Assembly: GCA_016218905.1 (NCBI GenBank)
Contig: JACRCS010000125.1
Span: forward strand, 1 to 5,946
Origin: Deltaproteobacteria bacterium
GTDB taxonomy: Bacteria; Desulfobacterota_C; Deferrisomatia; Deferrisomatales; JACRMM01
DNA: 5,946 nucleotides
Direction of reading: 5' to 3'
The position numbers and the translations under genes were made by a program. The notes below the pieces were generated by a model that was given only the letters and a program-made list of their open reading frames with translations, was not told the DNA's origin and made no database searches. Shown here piece by piece: positions 4,595 through 5,946 of the stretch; position 1 is the first letter of the stretch; each line of letters begins with the position of its first letter.

Positions 4595-5946
4595 GATGGC
4601 CTCGAAAGCTCAGATCCTTCCCACAGGGGAACCCTTTCCATTGGGGCGGCCGCGCCACCGAGAGGTCGATCCCGGGCGCGCCCCGCGCCGAGCCTGGGTG
4701 GTGGTCGCCGCCGGGATGGTCGTGAACCTCTGCCTCGGCTGCCTGTACGCCTGGAGCGTATGGGTGAAGGCGCTCACGAACCCGGAGGTGATGAGGGCGA
4801 GCGGCTGGGCGCCCTTCACGGCAGAGCAGGCCTCCAACCCCGCCTCACTCTGCATCGCCGTCTTCGCGCTCCTGATGATTCCCGGCGGCCGGCTCCAGGA
4901 CCGCCTCGGGCCGAGGATCGCGGCCTCCCTCGGGGGCGTCGCCATCGGCGCGGGCCTGCTCCTCGCCGGCTTCCTGAAGAGCTACCTCGGGATCCTCGTC
5001 GGCTTCGGGCTCCTGGGGGGGATCGGGATGGGCCTCGGATACGCGGCGCCGACGCCCGCCGCGCTGAAGTGGTTCGGCCCGCAGAAGCGCGGCCTCATCG
5101 CCGGACTCGTCGTGGGAGGGTACGGCCTGGCCGCCTTCTACGTCGCGCCGTTGGCGACCTGGCTCATGTCGCGCTACGGGATCAGCGCCTCCTTCTACGT
5201 CCTCGGAGCGGCGTACCTGATCGTCATCCTCGCCGCCTCCCAGTTCCTCGCCTGGCCGGAGCCGGGCTACGTGCCGCCGGGGGCGCCCATTGCGGCCGCA
5301 AAGCAGACGGCTGGCGAGCAGGCGGAAGTGAACTGGACCGCCCGCCAGATGATCAGCTCCTGGCAGTTCTACGTACTGGTGCTCCTCTTCGCCATCAACA
5401 CGCAGGCGGGACTGCTCCTCGTCGGCCACGCGGCGAAGATGATCGGAAGCGTCATGAGCGCGGGGTACCTGCTCGTGGCGTGGGGCGCGATCTGCAACTC
5501 CTCGGGCCGGGTGGGCACCGGCGTCATCTCCGACCGGGTGGGGCGGAAGAACACGCTGATCCTGAACCTCCTCGTGGGGGCGGTCATCATGTTCACCCTA
5601 CCCTCGCTCTTCGCGCTGAAGAACGTCCCTCTCCTCTTCCTCGCGGCCGGGGTGGGGTTCTGGTGCTACGGCGGGGGGCTCACGCTCTTTCCCTCGTTCA
5701 CCGCGGACTTCTACGGGCCGAAGAACCTCGGCTTGAACTACGGGCTCGTCTTCCTCGGCTGGGGGCTGGGCTCCTTTATGCCGAAGCTGGCCGGGAGGAT
5801 CTACGACATCTATCATTCGTACGACTACGCCTTCTACACGGCGGGCGTGCTGCTCCTCCTCGGCCTCTTCCTGGCCGCCATGGCCCAGCACCCGAAGCGC
5901 GTCCCGGCACGCGCGCCGGTAGCCGAGCCCTCCGCGGCGCCGGCAC
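4595..5946 (+). CDS. MFS transporter, OFA (oxalate/formate antiporter) family, 3' end cut by window
   Basis: Inner-membrane secondary transporter; 450 residues are visible, already past the last expected helix, so only a short Pro/Ala-rich tail and stop should be missing. After a polar 32-residue N-terminus come about 12 hydrophobic segments in two halves, joined by a polar central loop (about 220-250). MFS signature loops are present in both halves: GGRLQDRLGPR (97-107) between helices 2 and 3, and GVISDRVGRKN (309-319) between helices 8 and 9. LYAWSVW (50-56), AAPTPAALKWFGPQKRGL (150-167) and FYGPKNLGLNYG (372-383) are typical of the OFA group. Members exchange oxalate/formate or other small carboxylates. 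OxlT's substrate-binding Arg and Lys could not be placed with certainty, so the substrate is open. The ATG follows GGAGGAGGA at five bases. Confidence 0.92.

Noticed and set aside
4238..4658. Minus-strand open frames in the gap upstream of the transporter
   Set aside because: They read through the tandem array and leader stem, overlap the transporter start, have no convincing ribosome binding site and no family resemblance.
4845..5891. Minus-strand open frames opposite the OFA transporter
   Set aside because: Acidic, Glu/Asp/Arg-rich products are the usual antisense of a GC-rich membrane protein gene.

Overview
This is a GC-rich bacterial window with five protein genes. Two run off the ends: a cbb3-type cytochrome oxidase catalytic subunit on the left and an OFA-family MFS transporter on the right. 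Lineage cannot be fixed from these genes. High GC, an aerobic or microaerobic terminal oxidase, a DUF2058 gene and gaps packed with degenerate short repeats would fit an uncultured member of a deeply branching GC-rich group (Desulfobacterota/Myxococcota, Methylomirabilota, Acidobacteriota or similar). That is a guess. No tRNA, rRNA, CRISPR array, transposase or phage gene was seen.

Layout: (1) 1-1042, minus strand: ccoN, with a near-consensus sigma70 promoter at 1099-1127 and a possible operator over the start site. (2) 1043-1501: a gap holding a head-to-head pair of REP-like hairpins (1297-1382) inside a larger imperfect inverted repeat (1237-1468). (3) 1502-2050, plus strand: a DUF2058 (YaiL-type) protein. 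(4) 2051-2170: a convergent gap filled by two different short-period repeats. (5) 2171-2944, minus strand: a small alpha/beta-hydrolase with a GTG start. (6) 2945-3074: a gap almost filled by inverted CATGGGA arrays. (7) 3075-4103, minus strand: a type I DAHP synthase. (8) 4104-4594: a divergent gap with a 7-8 bp tandem array (4216-4296) and a stem that abuts the transporter's ribosome binding site. (9) 4595-5946, plus strand: the OFA-type MFS transporter.

The genes do not form one visible pathway. They cover respiration (CcoN), the first step of the shikimate pathway (DAHP synthase), an uncharacterised esterase that may be co-transcribed with it, probable carboxylate exchange (OFA transporter) and an RNA/nucleoprotein-associated protein of unknown role. 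I found no new multi-gene system. The most distinctive feature is between the genes: every gap except the ccoN promoter region carries a different degenerate 6-9 bp repeat or a structured inverted repeat, and one hairpin pair shows compensatory base changes. CcoN and DAHP synthase also differ from the best-studied family members at functionally relevant positions.
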